From Syntrophales bacterium (GTDB lineage: Bacteria > Desulfobacterota > Syntrophia > Syntrophales > UBA2251), in NCBI GenBank assembly GCA_023230905.1, contig JALNWL010000135.1:1-7220 (forward strand): 7,220 bases of DNA. Reading direction: 5' to 3'. Each line of letters starts with the position of its first letter. The stretch's first letter is position 1. The translations under genes and the position numbers were made by a program. Of this stretch, positions 5,683-7,220 are shown in pieces. The notes below the pieces were generated by a model that worked only from the letters and a program-made list of their open reading frames with translations, had not been told where the DNA came from and made no database searches.

Positions 5683-6386
5683 AATGCGAACAGCACAAGC
5701 AGGATGGCAGCGGTCTGAACCGCGTAGATGCCGAATTTGTGGCGTGAGTAGAATTCAAAGCCCTTTTGAATCCGGTTTAATCCGCCCAGCAAACGCCGGA
5801 TTTTTTCGAGCCTCGGATACTTGTAATTATCCGATTTGAAATCCTTTTGAAACGCGCACATGGGATAAAGCGCATAGATGCCGTCCGTCAGGGAACGAAA
5901 GAGGGTGTCATTCACGATTCCCTCCCATGGCTCATAGGCCAATTCCTGGGCATAGTGCCGGTTTAAGGCGTAGGCATGCGTCAGGCTTTGATAGCGGACT
6001 TTTTGCACGCATGGGTTGTCTGTTTTACAGCTTGACCGGATTAAAGCGCCAAAAAGCAGGACCTTCCAATCGGGATGCTGTCTCAAGAAATTTATGCAAT
6101 TTATTAAATGTTTTGTGTCAAAACGGTCGAATTCCACGTCGTCTTCGAAGATAACAATGCTTTGAGCGCCGGATTCCAGCCCTTTGCGCAGGCATGCCAT
6201 GTGTGATTCATAAACCTGCTGCTCTAGATCGTACGGCAGACGTTCGCCCAGCACAAACTCGACTCTGTCCGCCAGTCCCACTTTTGAAAATTCTTCGCGC
6301 GCCGACCGGCGGCGATCTTCCCGTTCCTTTAGAGAAATGCAGTAAAACTTGTCAAAAAAATCCCAGACATTGTCTGCTTTTTCCAA
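5670..6386 (-). CDS. Glycosyltransferase family 25-like protein with C-terminal membrane tail
   Basis: Probable sugar transferase for lipopolysaccharide or another surface glycan; 238 residues. Features of the LPS-biosynthesis GT25 family are the N-terminal FYCISLKEREDRR strand and helix (14-26), SHMACLRKGLESGAQSIVIF (61-80) followed by the metal-binding-like EDD (81-83), and the SLTHAYALNRHYAQEL block (134-149). A hydrophobic stretch at about 219-236 (GIYAVQTAAILLVLFAFI) ends the protein and may anchor it to the inner membrane. The start is TTG at 6386: an in-frame TGA lies 9 bases upstream, GAGAGG is 5 bases before the TTG, and no early ATG exists. Its own near-consensus promoter is at 6423-6451. 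The gene is clearly more AT-rich than its neighbours and has no surface-polysaccharide genes around it, suggesting acquisition. Family call is good; sugar and acceptor are unknown. Confidence 0.82.
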   Translation of the reverse strand: MEKADNVWDFFDKFYCISLKEREDRRRSAREEFSKVGLADRVEFVLGERLPYDLEQQVYESHMACLRKGLESGAQSIVIFEDDVEFDRFDTKHLINCINFLRQHPDWKVLLFGALIRSSCKTDNPCVQKVRYQSLTHAYALNRHYAQELAYEPWEGIVNDTLFRSLTDGIYALYPMCAFQKDFKSDNYKYPRLEKIRRLLGGLNRIQKGFEFYSRHKFGIYAVQTAAILLVLFAFIGR

Positions 6387-6422
6387 GGCGTCCTCTCATC
6401 CGATGACGAACCATGTCCAAGT

Positions 6423-6451
6423 CCTATAATATGAACCTCTTCCACTGTCAA
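6423..6451 (-). promoter_or_regulatory. Near-consensus sigma-70 promoter of the glycosyltransferase gene
   Basis: On the minus strand a perfect TTGACA (6446-6451) is followed after 17 bases by TATAGG (6423-6428). Transcription would start near 6416 and give a leader of about 30 bases to the TTG start at 6386. The -35 overlaps the stop of the possible small gene upstream. Confidence 0.75.
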
Positions 6452-6576
6452 GAATCAGCCTGCCCATAAAACAAATAAGCTCCCCGCCTGTCATCAAGAT
6501 CGGACAGGAAGGCATCCCAAGCGGCCTGTGACGCGCCATGGGCAATGGTAAAATCGATGATCTCCTTTTGTTCCAT
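6448..6576 (-). CDS. Possible small protein, 42 residues, function unknown
   Basis: An ATG at 6576 opens a frame beginning MEQKEIIDFTIAHGASQAAW and ending FYGQADS, 42 residues. It is acidic (several Asp/Glu near the centre, LSDLDDRRG), has no membrane segment or cysteine, and resembles no family I know. The upstream bases (AAGAGAAAAGATGGCCC) give only a weak Shine-Dalgarno, and no good promoter was seen. The frame is open further upstream to a TTG at 6693, but that part reads poorly. The stop lies inside the -35 of the glycosyltransferase promoter. It may be a real small gene, a fragment of a lost gene, or chance. Confidence 0.3.
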   Translation of the reverse strand: MEQKEIIDFTIAHGASQAAWDAFLSDLDDRRGAYLFYGQADS

Positions 6577-6677
6577 GGGCCATCTTTTCTCTTTCGGTCT
6601 CGTCAAACCGGGGAGACACCCCTTCTTCTGCTTCTGGCACAACAAGACCCGAGACATTGCCGTCACTAACACATGGA

Positions 6678-6706
6678 TTGACACGCCCGGCAAGGTGTCC
6701 TATATT
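6678..6706 (+). promoter_or_regulatory. Near-consensus sigma-70 promoter of clpS-clpA
   Basis: TTGACA (6678-6683), a 17-base spacer and TATATT (6701-6706) make a strong housekeeping-type promoter. Transcription would start near 6713, leaving a leader of about 80 bases. That leader can form a 6-bp stem, CCGACC (6732-6737) with GGTCGG (6760-6765), of unknown importance. Confidence 0.8.
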
Positions 6707-6794
6707 ACAGCCACATTGAGGCCGAACCCTGCCGACCCCCTTTCCCGGCCGGACGGCACGGTCGGAACAGCCGGTTTTCCCAGGCGAGGTGGAT

Positions 6795-7115
6795 ATGCCC
6801 CAGTCGCTCCATCCCGATCGGCCGGCGCAGCATCCCGACGTTCATGACGATGTGGCGCACCAGGAGCCGAAGATGTACCGGGTCGTCCTTCACAACGATC
6901 ATTACACGACCATGCAATTCGTCGTGGAGGTGCTGATCGCGATTTTCCACAAAGCCGCCGCCGATGCGACCCGCATCATGCTGGACGTCCATCGAAAGGG
7001 TCGGGGCACCTGCGGCGTCTTCACCTACGACATCGCCATGACCAAAATCGACCAAGTCCACCAACTGGCCCAAAAACACGAATTCCCCCTGAAGTGCTCC
7101 GCGGAGGAAGCCTGA
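6795..7115 (+). CDS. clpS: ATP-dependent Clp protease adaptor ClpS
   Basis: Cytoplasmic adaptor that binds N-degron substrates (N-terminal Phe, Leu, Tyr, Trp) and delivers them to ClpAP; 106 residues, the same length as E. coli ClpS. A flexible N-terminal tail (about 1-26) is followed by the core beginning MYRVVLHNDHYTTMQFVVEV (27-46). Pocket residues N34, D35, M40 and H66 fall at the same numbers as in E. coli. The residue after N34-D35 is His36, where E. coli has Asp. Later blocks GTCGVFTYDIA (71-81) and FPLKC (97-101) are typical. The ATG at 6795 is preferred over the in-frame GTG at 6789 because GCGAGG lies 5 bases upstream and the residue numbering matches the family. clpA starts 5 bases after its stop. 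Confidence 0.95.
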   Translation: MPQSLHPDRPAQHPDVHDDVAHQEPKMYRVVLHNDHYTTMQFVVEVLIAIFHKAAADATRIMLDVHRKGRGTCGVFTYDIAMTKIDQVHQLAQKHEFPLKCSAEEA

Positions 7116-7120
7116 CCGCC

Positions 7121-7220
7121 ATGAAGATCTCCGAAACCCTGAACCGCATCATCATGGCGGCTTACGCCGAGGCGAACGTGCGCCATCATGAATTCATCAC
7201 CCCGGAGCATCTGCTCTACG
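7121..7220 (+). CDS. clpA: ATP-dependent Clp protease ATPase ClpA, N-terminal fragment (runs off right edge)
   Basis: AAA+ unfoldase that feeds substrates to ClpP. Only the first 33 codons are visible. They begin MKISETLNRIIMAAYAEANV and continue into HEFITPEHLLY, the start of the Clp N-domain repeat (helix, then a T-x-EHLL motif). ATG at 7121 is 5 bases after the clpS stop, and its probable Shine-Dalgarno GGAGGAAG (7103-7110) lies inside the last clpS codons, so the two genes are co-translated. The adjacent clpS makes ClpA far more likely than ClpB or ClpC. Confidence 0.9.
   Translation, partial: MKISETLNRIIMAAYAEANVRHHEFITPEHLLY

Noticed and set aside
5287..5718. Plus-strand 143-codon frame after and overlapping the cyclotransferase end
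   Set aside because: It overlaps two genes, has Pro-, Arg- and Cys-rich content and lacks any motif or Shine-Dalgarno. Only its spacer part remains of interest, as a possible repeat.
6610..6622. Short GGGG-AGACA-CCCC hairpin followed by a pyrimidine run on the plus strand
   Set aside because: The stem is only 4 bp and no plus-strand gene lies upstream that it could terminate.
6705..7079. Minus-strand 124-codon frame opposite clpS
   Set aside because: It is the antisense shadow of the clearly recognised clpS gene.

Overview
The window comes from a GC-rich bacterial chromosome, most likely an anaerobic Desulfobacterota-type organism (Syntrophus/Syntrophaceae or a relative). The basis is indirect: an oxygen- and peroxide-reduction operon typical of anaerobes (flavodiiron protein, rubredoxin, rubrerythrin), a VKOR-type periplasmic disulfide system in place of DsbB, and a ClpS/ClpA pair. 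The taxonomy is an inference from gene content and cannot be fixed from this sequence alone. No tRNA, rRNA, CRISPR array or intact insertion sequence was seen.

Region 1 (1-2358, minus strand). Flavodiiron protein, a 52-residue rubredoxin and rubrerythrin lie in one tight operon. The rubredoxin gene falls between the other two and has all four cysteines. A hairpin follows rubrerythrin, then ileS (isoleucyl-tRNA synthetase), which runs off the left edge after its first 100 codons. Rubredoxin would carry electrons to the flavodiiron protein (O2 or NO reduction) and to rubrerythrin (H2O2 reduction). Upstream, a perfect 10-bp dyad sits against a candidate -10 box.

Region 2 (2513-4188, minus strand). 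A DsbC/DsbG-type thiol-disulfide isomerase overlaps by ATGA a membrane VKOR-like oxidase with a fused periplasmic thioredoxin-fold domain. Together they look like a two-gene module for periplasmic disulfide formation and isomerisation.

Region 3 (4432-5439, plus strand). A well-formed promoter precedes a single gene encoding two tandem gamma-glutamylcyclotransferase-like domains. A hairpin follows it.

Region 4 (about 5460-6670). This stretch is clearly more AT-rich than the rest. It holds a glycosyltransferase family 25-like gene (TTG start, near-consensus promoter, hydrophobic C-terminal tail), a start-less protein-like reading frame beyond its stop, and a possible 42-residue small gene. It is probably acquired or recombined DNA.

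Region 5 (6678-7220, plus strand). A near-consensus promoter drives clpS and clpA. ClpA is cut by the right edge. ClpS has His where E. coli has Asp36 in the N-degron pocket loop.

No wholly new system is proven here. The best leads are the VKOR-thioredoxin/DsbC module, the rubrerythrin with an altered diiron ligand position, the dyad at the oxidative-stress operon, the tandem cyclotransferase and the AT-rich glycosyltransferase island.
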